Assembly (NCBI GenBank): GCA_964569695.1
Contig: CAZMUA010000003.1
Coordinates: 1 to 64,000 of the forward strand
From: UBA8106 sp964569695
Lineage (GTDB): Bacteria > Acidobacteriota > Vicinamibacteria > Vicinamibacterales > UBA823
Length of the DNA stretch: 64,000 nucleotides
Direction of reading: 5' to 3'
Shown: one piece after another, positions 34,121 to 43,491 of the stretch
Layout of the letters: each line of letters opens with the position of its first letter
How positions within the stretch are numbered: the first letter of the stretch is position 1
Program-made: the position numbers and the translations under genes
Notes under the pieces: model-generated
Databases searched by the model: none
What the model was told of the DNA's origin: nothing
What the model saw: only the letters and a program-made list of their open reading frames with translations

Positions 34121-37100
34121 ATGGGTAAGCTGTGCCGTTCGTTTATTGGATTTTGTGTTTTATTAGGCGTTATTGTTCTTGCCGGAGAGCTCAGTGCTCA
34201 ATCCATCCCACTTCAGGGTATTCCTGCAAGTGACGCGTTGGGTGCTGAAGATATTTGGGGCAATCCCACCTTCGTGGGTGGCGTGGTCAACGGTGGACCG
34301 ACTGCCCACAGCGAGTGGTGAAACAGCGTTTCGGCGCTGGATCGCGCCAACAATCGGTTGTTCGTCAGTTCTCATGGTAGTCGCGTCACCGTGTATCAGC
34401 TGGACGAAAACGGCAGGCTGGCGAGTCGTACTGCTGATTACGTTATCGGTGAGGCCTCGCTCTACGGTCGACGCAATTCTCCAGAAATCGCGACACGTTC
34501 AGAGGGCTCACTGATCTCAGGAATTGCCTACGACAGTGTCAACCATCGTTTATTTGCTCGGGACACTTCAGTCATTGCTTGGGGCCCGAATGGTCGTTTG
34601 TTGGTGTTTGACGTTCACCCCGACCGCATGGTCAACGGACCCCAAGCCTTGGCGGTGTTCGGCCAGCCAGATTTCACGACTCGGAGACTAGGTGGTGTGG
34701 GACCACAGAAACTTGCCTCCATTAATGGAACCGTGCTGGACGAAAAGCATCAGCGACTGTTTGTGAGTGATGGCGACAACAACCGCATCCTCATCTGGGA
34801 TGTGGACCCTGCACGCTTGACGGAGACTCCGAACGCCATGGAGGTGATTGGACAACCGGACTTTTACCAGAACGAATCTCACGCTGGAGCGTCAGGGCTC
34901 AATGACCCAGGCAGTATTCATTATGACGCTGCAACCGACCGCTTGTTTGTGGTCGATGGTGGTAACCACCGCATTCTTGCTTTCGACGTGACTCCCGAGA
35001 GTCTTGAGACCGGAATGTCTGCACAGACGGTGATTGGGCAACCTGACTTTGATTCGAATCAACCAGGTGTGGGTGCTGCACGGTTGGATCGTCCAAGTCG
35101 ACTTTCCTTTGATCACTTAACCGAGCGTCTGTTTGTGGCCGATGGTGGGAATCAGCGAGTGCTCGTTTTCGATGTACGACCAGCTGCTCTTGATTTGGGT
35201 TCGACTGCCACGCATGTCTTGGGTCAGGACACCTTTGGCACGTCCGAGCGTCGAGTGGACCTTCGGAAGCTGGCACCGGGTCAGATGATTCTTAATCGAC
35301 GTCAGCAGCAGCTCATGGTAAATGAAGGAACTGTCGCCAATCGAACACTTGTCTTCGACGTGCATCCCGACCGAATCGAAAACAACCCCGATGCCACGGC
35401 TGTCCTCTTTCAGACGGATTTCGAAACATCAGAGCGACGAACCAGTCAGATTTATGAAAACTCCCCACGCCCGTTCTTGGATGAGGACACGAACACACTG
35501 TATGTGGCGTCAGGCTACCCAGGCGGGAATCGAGTCCTGCTCATGGACATGTCGCCTGGGCAGGTGACGACCGGGATGCCGGCTTTTGATTTGATCGGAC
35601 ACTACGATGATGAAGGAGAGCCCAATTTCGACGCGCGCGCGGCCTACGGACGCATCAACGACCGGTTCATTTATCCCCGAGGGGTAGCACTGGACCCGGC
35701 CGATCACCGACTCTTTGTTAATGACCAATACAACAACAGGGTGTTGATGTTCGAGTTGGACACGGAGAATCGCATCGCCGACCGGGTGGTGGACGTCGTC
35801 TTGGGGCAACCGGATGCTTACACAGGGCAGTTGCGAGAGATCTCGGCGCGAACACTCCAGATTCCTCTGGCACTCGCCTATGACATCAACAGTAAACAGC
35901 TCTTCGTGGGCGACGGGTGGAACAATCGCGTCATGGTGTTTGACGCGCACCCAGACCGCCTCAGCACCTTTGATGAGGCGGTGGCCACCTTGGGTCAACG
36001 TGATTTCGAATCAGACGAGCCCAGCGTAGGACCAGACCGACTCAACTTTGGTGTCTCTTGGGGCCGAGGTATTCAGTCCGCAGCCCCAACTCCACTTGCC
36101 CTTGAGGTTGACACTAATCACCATCGATTGTTTGTCTCTGATGGCATCAATCACCGGGTACTAGCCTTCGACATTCGTCCGGGCATGGTCAAAACGGGGG
36201 CCTCTGCGATCGGGGTACTAGGGCAGAATGATTTTGAACAAAACGACCCTACGCCAAAGGAGAGTACTCGTGTCACCGATAGTCTCGGAGTATTGGGCGC
36301 ACGGGTTGTTAGTGGGCGAGCACCTGTTAACAATCGTGGCTTTGATACTCCCAGCGGACTGGTCTATGACGTCAACCATGACCGGCTGTTCGTCGTGGAT
36401 GGTAACAACTCACGCGTGATGGCGTTTGATGCAGCGCCTAGCAGATGGCAGGACGGTCAAGAGTCCATTGCCATCTTGGGACAGATGAACGACACGGAAG
36501 GAGACGAAGTGCGTCTGGATAGGCTGGACGTTGGTGAAGACACGGGTCGGCGCCGTATGCGGATGCCTAGTGGCCTCACCTACGATACGGCCAACGACAG
36601 GCTCTTGGTGAACGACAAGGGAAACGACCGCATTCTATTTTTTGAGGCCCATCCGAACCTGCTGGAGACCGGCATGGCGGCCAGCGGTGTCATTGGGCAA
36701 AAGGATTACGTGAGCCGAATTGCCGGCAACGGTGAACAGGAGCAGCTGCTCGACCCCCGCGAAATTACCTTCGACCCAGAGCATCAGCGCTTGTACGTTA
36801 CTGATTCCTTCTGGGCCCGGCTGATGGTTTTTGACCTGCCGCGCGCTGAGCGGTCCGTAGCCGTTCCAGCCAACACCACGATGAGCTATAGAACGCTGGA
36901 TGCTTGGAATGGTCGAGACCAATCTGAACAGGACATTCGTCAAGCGTGGCGTGGATCGTTGAGAAGTGAACGTGGGCCTGCACCGGGTGCCATGCTGGTT
37001 TATTACAACACGCACCGCGAGTTGGATGTTTTGGCAAAACGACGCAGTCGGATGCTCTTAAGCGAGACGAGTGTCGTAACGCCACAACCTCAGACAAAGA

Positions 37101-38236
37101 CTGTGTTCTACGTGGATGTGCGCCAGGGGCAACAAGTCACTCTGATAGTGACCAATCCCGAGTCCCGAGAAGCCCAGGTGACCCTGCGCTTGTCCTATGG
37201 AGATCACGTGCGCACTGCAAAGGTTTCCTTGGGGGCGAATGGTTTCCGCGCAAGGCTTCTTGAAATCTTTGATCCCGATGAATGGGTCGTTGAGGGTACG
37301 CTCGAAGTGAGCGCACCACACCCCGTTGCTGCGATGGTCTTGACGCACACCTTGACCGAGCGGGACGAGACCCTTGTGCAAGCCTCCAGGGGTTCCAGTG
37401 AATGGGATGGACGTGGTCCGCTGGTGATCCCGAATTTGAAAGCCGGCGGTGGCTATCGCTCTGAACTAGTTCTCATCAACCCCGATGAGTCGGTCATGGA
37501 GGGAGTGATCACCGTGTTTGGTCGAGATAGCGGAGCCGTTTCCGGGGCGTCTCAACCTGTAACCTACCACCTCGATCCTGGTGAAGTGTTTCGATGGAGT
37601 CTTGAGTCATCTTACGGAGTGCCTGAGACCTCTTATGGCGTGGTCCGTCCAACGGTAGGGAGGGCTCCCTCAGCGATGGCGCGGGTGAGGTTGTTGAAGG
37701 GGACGCTACTTTTGAGTGAGACCGAGATCCCGGCACGGGTTTCGACCCAGAACGCCTGGTTTCCGATTGACACCTTGCCGTCGATTATTCGTCACGGTGA
37801 GTCACAGGTACTCTTTACCTTCGCGAATGCCACCCGCACTCCTGCGACCGTACGTTTGACACTCTTTGACGAGTTGGGTCAGGAGAACGGGCGTTGGGAG
37901 CGAATCCTGCCAGCTTTCAGCCAACGAGTGTGGTCATTGGGTGAATTGTTCAACGTGCAGAAGCATCGTGGTGCGGTGCGACTGTGGACGGATGTGCCTC
38001 TGGCACTCAGCGCGCAGCGGGTCACACGAAATCTGCGTGGAGAATCCATAGAAAATGAACTCGGGTATGTTGAGACAGCCGCGCTCACAAGCCAGGGTCT
38101 TGAGTTTCCGGCAATTTTTGATGGGCAAGGACTAGCCACAGAAATTATGCTGATTAATCCGTCGAACGAGACAGCAAAAGGTCAAATGATATTCGTCGGT
38201 TCGGAAGGTCAGTCCAAGGACATCATCTTAAGATAA
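34121..38236 (+). pseudogene. Giant secreted NHL-type beta-propeller protein interrupted by an in-frame TGA
   Basis: A strong ribosome site (AGGGGA) and ATG at 34121 open a signal peptide (FCVLLGVIVLAGELSAQ). After 66 codons a TGA at 34319-34321 stops the frame in ...HSEW, and the same frame then runs open for another 1305 codons without a new signal peptide. Reading through TGA gives about 1371 residues. Roughly residues 80-900 hold many NHL-like blades with the recurring pattern RLFVxDGxNxRVLxFD...GQxDF, spaced about 55-60 residues. The rest holds beta-sandwich modules such as GGGYRSELVLINPDES. The last module (LATEIMLINPSNETAKG) stops about 25 residues after that motif, much shorter than the preceding one, so the 3' end may be cut too. 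Most likely a nonsense-mutated gene; sequencing error or recoding is possible. Confidence 0.75.
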
Positions 38237-38242
38237 TTCACC

Positions 38243-39211
38243 ATGTTGAATGTAACCAGACTAGCGACGCTCTTGTTTCTCCTTATGATTAACAGTCACG
38301 CTGGACTGTCTCGCGCACAGTCGCTGTCAGCGCTCTCGGCACCGAAGCGAATTAACAAGGCCATCGAGTTGTTAGAACGAGGGCAACCAATCTATTACAC
38401 GCAGGTTAATGGTGGCGGCTACGAAGCCGGAAAGGCACTGGCGCAGACCTGGGCTGACTACATCACTTACAACTTCGAACATAGCGCGTTCAACGTGTCC
38501 GAATTGCACGAGTTCATGCGTGGTTTGGTCGACGGTGGACCGACGAAGAGTGGGCATCGGACGCCAGCCGTTATTTGTGTCCTGCCAGTGGCTGGTCTTG
38601 ACGGAGCTATGGTGCGGGCAAACGCGTGGATGGTGGAACAGGTACTTTCCGCCGGTGTCCACGGGATTTTACTTGTGCACACTCGCTCACCAGAGGCAGG
38701 TCGAGCCTTGGTGCAAGCTGCACGGTTTCCCATGCACACCCAGGCGGTAGGGAGTGGCCTTGAAGAAGGGTTGCGGGGAAGTGGCGCAGCAGGTAACCCG
38801 GCGCGGGTGTGGGGTGTGTCGCCGGCCGAGTACAGACGTGTCGCCGATCCTTGGCCACTTAATCCAGACGGCGAACTTCTGCTTGGGGTCAAGATCGAGG
38901 ATCGCCATGCACTCGAGTACGCCGAAGCGACCACTAAGGTGCCAGGACTGGGTTTTGCCGAATGGGGACCTGGAGACATGAGCATGTCGTTTGGTGTCTC
39001 ACGGACCGCTGACGGTACGTGGCATCCATTCCTTGCCGAAGCGCGCGCTCGGGTGCTTGCTGCGACGCAAGCGGCTGGGATTGCATTCTTAAATGTGGTG
39101 CGGCCCGATGACGTCGAAGCGATGATCGATGAAGGGGTGATGATCGGTGCTGCTAATCAGCAGGCGGCAGAGTTGGGCAGGCAGCACACAAGTCGGGCCA
39201 TGCCCTGGTGA
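38243..39211 (+). CDS. HpcH/HpaI-type aldolase family protein with signal peptide
   Basis: 322 residues. The C-terminal half shows the class II HpcH/HpaI aldolase / citrate-lyase-beta pattern: GVKIEDRHALEYAE with the metal Glu, VPGLGFAEWGPGDMSMSFG with the metal Asp, and AGIAFLNVVRPDDVEAMIDEGVMIGAAN. The centre has GVHGILLVHTRSPEAGRALVQAARFP, the usual strand with the conserved acidic/Arg region. The family normally acts in the cytosol on 2-keto acids (retro-aldol cleavage), yet this protein begins with a clear signal peptide (LATLLFLLMINSHAGLSRAQS). It starts 6 bases after the propeller gene stops, so co-transcription with it is likely. The substrate is unknown. Confidence 0.85.
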   Translation: MLNVTRLATLLFLLMINSHAGLSRAQSLSALSAPKRINKAIELLERGQPIYYTQVNGGGYEAGKALAQTWADYITYNFEHSAFNVSELHEFMRGLVDGGPTKSGHRTPAVICVLPVAGLDGAMVRANAWMVEQVLSAGVHGILLVHTRSPEAGRALVQAARFPMHTQAVGSGLEEGLRGSGAAGNPARVWGVSPAEYRRVADPWPLNPDGELLLGVKIEDRHALEYAEATTKVPGLGFAEWGPGDMSMSFGVSRTADGTWHPFLAEARARVLAATQAAGIAFLNVVRPDDVEAMIDEGVMIGAANQQAAELGRQHTSRAMPW

Positions 39212-39221
39212 GTTCTGGACT

Positions 39222-40235
39222 CTACTGCGAGATATAGGACTGACGGCTGTTGTTTCTTCCGTTGAGCACCGTGTAGCTTTGCCCATCTTGGCGAATTGTT
39301 GCTTTAAGCCAGTGACCTAGACACTCGTCTTCGTCGGTGTGGTTGGCAATCAGTCGTGCCTCGGTGTTGTGCGCGTCGTCAGTGTCGAGCGCTCGGTGTA
39401 CTTGCCACATGTCTTCGATTCCTGGGATTTGAGAGATTACCTCGAAGCCGTCGGCGCTTCCACCCTTGTGAGGCCCTTGGCTGCTGATCGTCACCTGTGG
39501 CATGAGGGCCCACAGCAATTCAGGAGCAAGGCCATTCCCATGGTGAGGCACTTGAAGGAGATCCACGGTGCCAAGCTTATTCATTGGACAGGCGAGTGTG
39601 TGCTGACGATCGACTGTGAGGTCACCAAGGTTAAGAAACTGAAACGGTCCGAGTGACAGAAGATAGCCCACACTCCGTCCGTTCTCACCCATGTCTGGCT
39701 CAGTGGGCAACACAGCGTCACAGAGGGCATTTGGTCCAGTTCGCAACAAGCTTTCCGGTATCGTTTGACCGTTGGAAGTTACGAACATGAACTCCATGCC
39801 GTGAAGGGGGAGGGTGTCCCCAGCGGTGACACTCCGACGTTTACCGCCGACAACGGCTAAATAGGGGTTCCAGAGCTCCGGATTGTCTTCAACGCTGTCA
39901 CCGTGATCGATGAACTGATCGATTACAACACGATTGGCGAGGGCGGTAAGACCGCCGACATGATCGGTATGGAAGTGCGAGGTAATGAAGTAGTTGAGAC
40001 GGTCGATACCTGCGTCGGTCATCGCGGCTTGGATTCGTTGGGCATCTCGTTCGTCAGACCGGGGCCACCCGGCATCCATCAGAATGGACTCGTTGGATGG
40101 AGTCACGATGAGCGTGGCCGCGCCGCCCTCGACGTCGATCCAGTAGATGTCGAGCGTGTCACGTGACAGCATCTGGGCAGAGATCACTTGTGAAGCAAGC
40201 AACACTGTCGCTCCAACACGCAACAAGACATGCAT
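39222..40235 (-). CDS. Secreted metallo-beta-lactamase-fold hydrolase (ComEC/Rec2-domain-like)
   Basis: 337 residues. A signal peptide (LLRVGATVLLASQVISAQ) precedes an MBL-fold domain with SHFHTDHVGGL as the HxHxDH metal motif; an upstream DIYWIDVEGGAATLIV and a downstream LLQVPHHGNG match the MBL subgroup related to the extracellular domain of ComEC. Such proteins may be phosphodiesterases or nucleases, but stand-alone secreted forms are largely uncharacterised. Convergent with the aldolase gene (10 bases between stops). The tRNA-Thr gene lies 28 bases upstream on the same strand. Confidence 0.88.
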   Translation of the reverse strand: MHVLLRVGATVLLASQVISAQMLSRDTLDIYWIDVEGGAATLIVTPSNESILMDAGWPRSDERDAQRIQAAMTDAGIDRLNYFITSHFHTDHVGGLTALANRVVIDQFIDHGDSVEDNPELWNPYLAVVGGKRRSVTAGDTLPLHGMEFMFVTSNGQTIPESLLRTGPNALCDAVLPTEPDMGENGRSVGYLLSLGPFQFLNLGDLTVDRQHTLACPMNKLGTVDLLQVPHHGNGLAPELLWALMPQVTISSQGPHKGGSADGFEVISQIPGIEDMWQVHRALDTDDAHNTEARLIANHTDEDECLGHWLKATIRQDGQSYTVLNGRNNSRQSYISQ

Positions 40236-40263
40236 CGAATCCTCCTAGACAGGTTGTGAATAC

Positions 40264-40339
40264 TGGAGCCGACGAGCGGACTCGAACCGCTGACCTGCTG
40301 ATTACGAATCAGCTGCTCTACCAACTGAGCTACGTCGGC
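40264..40339 (-). tRNA. tRNA-Thr (anticodon CGT)
   Basis: A 76-base cloverleaf on the complement strand: acceptor GCCGACG pairing with CGTCGGC, D-arm GCTC...GAGC, anticodon stem GCTGA/TCAGC with loop TTCGTAA (anticodon CGT at 40304-40306), T-arm AGCGG TTCGAGT CCGCT, discriminator T, and an encoded CCA end. It reads the threonine codon ACG. Its 3' end points toward the 20-40 kb accessory block, but no duplicated tRNA end or integrase is visible. Confidence 0.96.
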
Positions 40340-40469
40340 TTTGGCGAGGCTTTGCACTTCCTCCTGCACCAAGCATCGAGTCTAGCACACAGAATCCATA
40401 AGGTACCGGAGACCAGTTGAACTCAACCGAACCGTGCGTTAGCATGTTCTGTTACCGGTCTCAAGAAAA

Positions 40470-40484
40470 ACCTGTTCTACAGGT
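40470..40484 (+). promoter_or_regulatory. Perfect palindrome covering the uvrA ribosome site
   Basis: ACCTGT-TCT-ACAGGT is a perfect 6-3-6 inverted repeat that ends 5 bases before the uvrA ATG; its right arm contains AGGT, the only ribosome-site candidate. It could be a repressor site or a small hairpin that hides the ribosome site. The spacing does not match the E. coli LexA box (CTG-N10-CAG). Confidence 0.4.
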
Positions 40485-40489
40485 CCGAC

Positions 40490-43447
40490 ATGACACAGTC
40501 TGCATCAGAGACGAACGGTCAAATCGTTATTCAAGGTGCCCGGACTCATAATCTGAAGGGGATTGATCTGACGCTGTCCCCGAACCAGTTGGTGGTGGTC
40601 ACCGGTGTGAGCGGATCGGGAAAATCTTCCTTAGCCTTCGACACACTGTATGCCGAAGGGCAGCGGCGGTACGTTGAATCGCTCTCTGCGTATGCCAGGC
40701 AATTTCTTGAGCGGATGGAGAAGCCGGACGTCGATCGGATCGATGGCATTTCACCCGCTATTGCTATTCGCCAGAAGAATAGCATTCGGAATCCCCGGTC
40801 GACTGTCGGCACTACGACAGAAATCAACGATTACTTACGACTGCTGTTTGCGCGGGCAGGTCAGACGGTCTGTCGAGAGTGTGGTCGTCCGGTGATTAGA
40901 GAAACGGCAGAAGTTGTCGCAAAGAAGTTAACTCAACTGACAGACGTCACTCATCTATTTGTGGGATTTGTGATGCCCCTCGTTACTGGCGCAGCGAAGG
41001 TCGACAAAGATCAAGAGGAATTGCCTGCTCTGGTGGAGGAGGAAACACAGGATGGTACCTCGAAGGCAGGTGGCTCAGGGAATGGAGCTCCCGAGTCTCT
41101 TCAGGCTGTTGATTTGATTAACGCCACCATTGAAACGTTGCGCCGGAAGGGTTTTGGGCGACTCTATGTTGATGGGCGGGCGGTCGCGTTCAAGGATTTC
41201 AACGTTGCAGCGCAGGTGAACGGTTCAGTCCTTGAGGTGGTGGTCGACCGGGTCAAAGTCGCGCCTGATATGCTTACACGCCTGACTGATTCGATTGAGA
41301 TTGCATATCACGAAGGGGGCGGCACGGCCTTTGTGATCGAAGTGGATCAAGCCGGAACCGGCACAACCCGTCACGAGTATTCTGAACACTTTGAGTGTCG
41401 TACGTGCGATCTCGGTTATGAAGTACCTCAACCCCGCTTATTTTCGTTTAATAATCCGTTTGGGGCCTGTCCGACCTGTCATGGATTCGGCAACATTATT
41501 GAGCTCGATATGAATTTGGTCGTGCCAGACCCGAGCCGATCGGTTCAGCAGGACGCGATCGAACCATGGAGCAAACCACACTATCGCAAGAAATTGGCTG
41601 ATTTGAAGCGTGCAGCGCGTGTGCAGAAGATCAGGCTCGACGTGCCGTGGGAGGAGATGCCCAGCCAGGCCCGCCAATTCATTATTGAAGGTGATGGTGA
41701 AGGGTATGATGGCATTCGAGGATTTTTTCGACGGTTGGAACGAAAGAAGTACAAGGTCCATATTCGAGTTTTTCTGAGTCGATATCGTGGGTATCTCAAG
41801 TGTCCTGATTGCGCGGGAACACGGTTGCGTTCTGAAGCCCGAGACGTGCAGGTCGACGGTCGCACGATTGATCAGATCTGCGCACTTACGGTGTCGGAAG
41901 CAGCGGTATTTTTTTCGAATCTGGCACTCGACGATCGGGAGAATGCCATTGTTGAGAGGGTTCTCAATGAGATCCGGAAGCGACTCACGTTTTTGGGTGA
42001 TGTTGGTTTAGATTACCTCACCCTCGACCGCTTGTCGTCCACGCTCTCTGGTGGGGAAGCACAGCGGATCAATTTAGCCACCTCGTTGGGATCGGCCTTA
42101 GTTGGGACCTTGTACGTCCTTGACGAACCTTCGATTGGCCTCCACCCACGCGACAATCAGCGATTAATTACAATTCTGCAAAGGCTACGCGATCAAGGGA
42201 ACACCGTAATCGTAGTTGAGCACGATGCTGACATGATTCGTGTCGCGGATCATGTTGTCGACTTGGGGCTCGGTGCTGGCGATCATGGTGGCAGTGTGGT
42301 CTTCACAGGTCCATTTGAGGAATTACTTACACAGAAGCGTTCATTGACCGCCAAGTATCTTCGTGATGAATTAGCAATTCCAATACCACAAAAGCGCCGC
42401 AAATTACGGGAGCAAAAGCTTCGTGTGTTTGGTGCTAGCGAGCATAACCTGCAAGACATTGATGTTGAGATTCCACTTAATACGTTGACGTGCGTAACTG
42501 GTGTGAGTGGATCAGGGAAATCAACACTAGTGCATGATGTTCTGTACGCTGGACTAAAGCGCATCAAAGGATCATGGGATAAACCTATTGGCGCGCATCG
42601 GGCTATTGAGGGTGGAGAGCTCTTGGATGACGTGGCCTTGATTGACCAAGCACCAATCGGTCGAACCCCACGTTCCAATCCAGTGACATATCTCAAGGCT
42701 TTTGATCCAATCCGTGCGTTGCTGGCGTCAACGAAAGATGCAAAAGCGCTTGCGTTAACTCCTAGTCATTTTTCATTTAATGTGCGAGGTGGGCGGTGTG
42801 ATACTTGTGAGGGTGAGGGAGTAGTCCGTGTTGAGATGCAGTTCCTTGCTGACGTGTTTGTACCATGCGATCAGTGCAACGGTACGCGGTTTAAGCCTCA
42901 GGTGCTTGAAGTGAAATACCGCGGACGTAATGTGGACCAAATTCTAAATATGACAGTGCGAGAAGGACTTCTCTTCTTTAATAATTCTCAAAAGGTTCTG
43001 CGTCGGTTGCAGGTCCTCGACGAGATTGGTCTGGGTTATCTCAGGCTTGGGCAGTTAGCGACGACGCTCTCGGGTGGGGAAGCGCAGCGCATTAAGATTG
43101 CGTCACGATTATCTGCCCATGGGAGTGACCGTACTCTTTATATTCTCGATGAACCTACGACTGGCTTGCATTTTGATGACATTGCCAAGTTACTCACAGC
43201 GTTTCGTAAACTTTTGCAGGCTGGCCATACCCTATTAGTCATCGAGCATAATCTCGATGTGATTAAGATGGCTGACTGGATTATCGATCTTGGACCTGAA
43301 GGGGGTCTAGCAGGTGGACAGGTTGTGGCTGCTGGGCCACCGGAAGCCATCGCGAATGTCGAGCATTCACATACGGGTCGCTACCTTCGGGAGGTACTTG
43401 CGAAGGGACGTTCTCATGCCTATGCGACTGGAACGGACGATAGATGA
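40490..43447 (+). CDS. uvrA: Excinuclease ABC subunit A
   Basis: 985-residue damage-recognition ATPase of nucleotide excision repair, cytosolic, partner of UvrB and UvrC. Two ABC modules are visible: Walker A GVSGSGKSSLAFDT and GVSGSGKSTLVHDV, and two signatures of the form STLSGGEAQRI / TTLSGGEAQRI. The zinc modules include CRTCDLGYE with CPTCHGFG and CDTCEGEG with CDQCNG. Full length for the family, plus an unusual low-complexity acidic/Gly-Ser-rich insert at about residues 170-205 in the first module. uvrC lies 4 kb downstream in the same direction; uvrB is not in the window. Confidence 0.97.
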   Translation: MTQSASETNGQIVIQGARTHNLKGIDLTLSPNQLVVVTGVSGSGKSSLAFDTLYAEGQRRYVESLSAYARQFLERMEKPDVDRIDGISPAIAIRQKNSIRNPRSTVGTTTEINDYLRLLFARAGQTVCRECGRPVIRETAEVVAKKLTQLTDVTHLFVGFVMPLVTGAAKVDKDQEELPALVEEETQDGTSKAGGSGNGAPESLQAVDLINATIETLRRKGFGRLYVDGRAVAFKDFNVAAQVNGSVLEVVVDRVKVAPDMLTRLTDSIEIAYHEGGGTAFVIEVDQAGTGTTRHEYSEHFECRTCDLGYEVPQPRLFSFNNPFGACPTCHGFGNIIELDMNLVVPDPSRSVQQDAIEPWSKPHYRKKLADLKRAARVQKIRLDVPWEEMPSQARQFIIEGDGEGYDGIRGFFRRLERKKYKVHIRVFLSRYRGYLKCPDCAGTRLRSEARDVQVDGRTIDQICALTVSEAAVFFSNLALDDRENAIVERVLNEIRKRLTFLGDVGLDYLTLDRLSSTLSGGEAQRINLATSLGSALVGTLYVLDEPSIGLHPRDNQRLITILQRLRDQGNTVIVVEHDADMIRVADHVVDLGLGAGDHGGSVVFTGPFEELLTQKRSLTAKYLRDELAIPIPQKRRKLREQKLRVFGASEHNLQDIDVEIPLNTLTCVTGVSGSGKSTLVHDVLYAGLKRIKGSWDKPIGAHRAIEGGELLDDVALIDQAPIGRTPRSNPVTYLKAFDPIRALLASTKDAKALALTPSHFSFNVRGGRCDTCEGEGVVRVEMQFLADVFVPCDQCNGTRFKPQVLEVKYRGRNVDQILNMTVREGLLFFNNSQKVLRRLQVLDEIGLGYLRLGQLATTLSGGEAQRIKIASRLSAHGSDRTLYILDEPTTGLHFDDIAKLLTAFRKLLQAGHTLLVIEHNLDVIKMADWIIDLGPEGGLAGGQVVAAGPPEAIANVEHSHTGRYLREVLAKGRSHAYATGTDDR

Positions 43448-43491
43448 CGTGGGGTTGAGGTCAGCACTGAGTCTGGGATGGAGAACCCTCG

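Noticed and set aside
34319..34321. TGA read as Trp through an altered genetic code
   Set aside because: Other well-supported genes here (scpB, the IHF-family gene, the DUF485 gene, permease 2) end at TGA at their normal family lengths.
34319..34345. Selenocysteine (SECIS) recoding at the propeller TGA
   Set aside because: A 5-base hairpin starts two bases after the TGA, too close and too short for a bacterial SECIS, and a secreted propeller protein is an unlikely selenoprotein. A nonsense change of a Trp codon is simpler.
20992..40339. Genomic island integrated at tRNA-Thr
   Set aside because: The tRNA 3' end does face the accessory block, but I see no integrase, no repeat of the tRNA end at the other side, and no other mobility gene.
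40449..40466. LexA box upstream of uvrA (CTG-N10-CAA)
   Set aside because: One arm is wrong and there is no internal symmetry; only the separate palindrome at 40470-40484 stands up.
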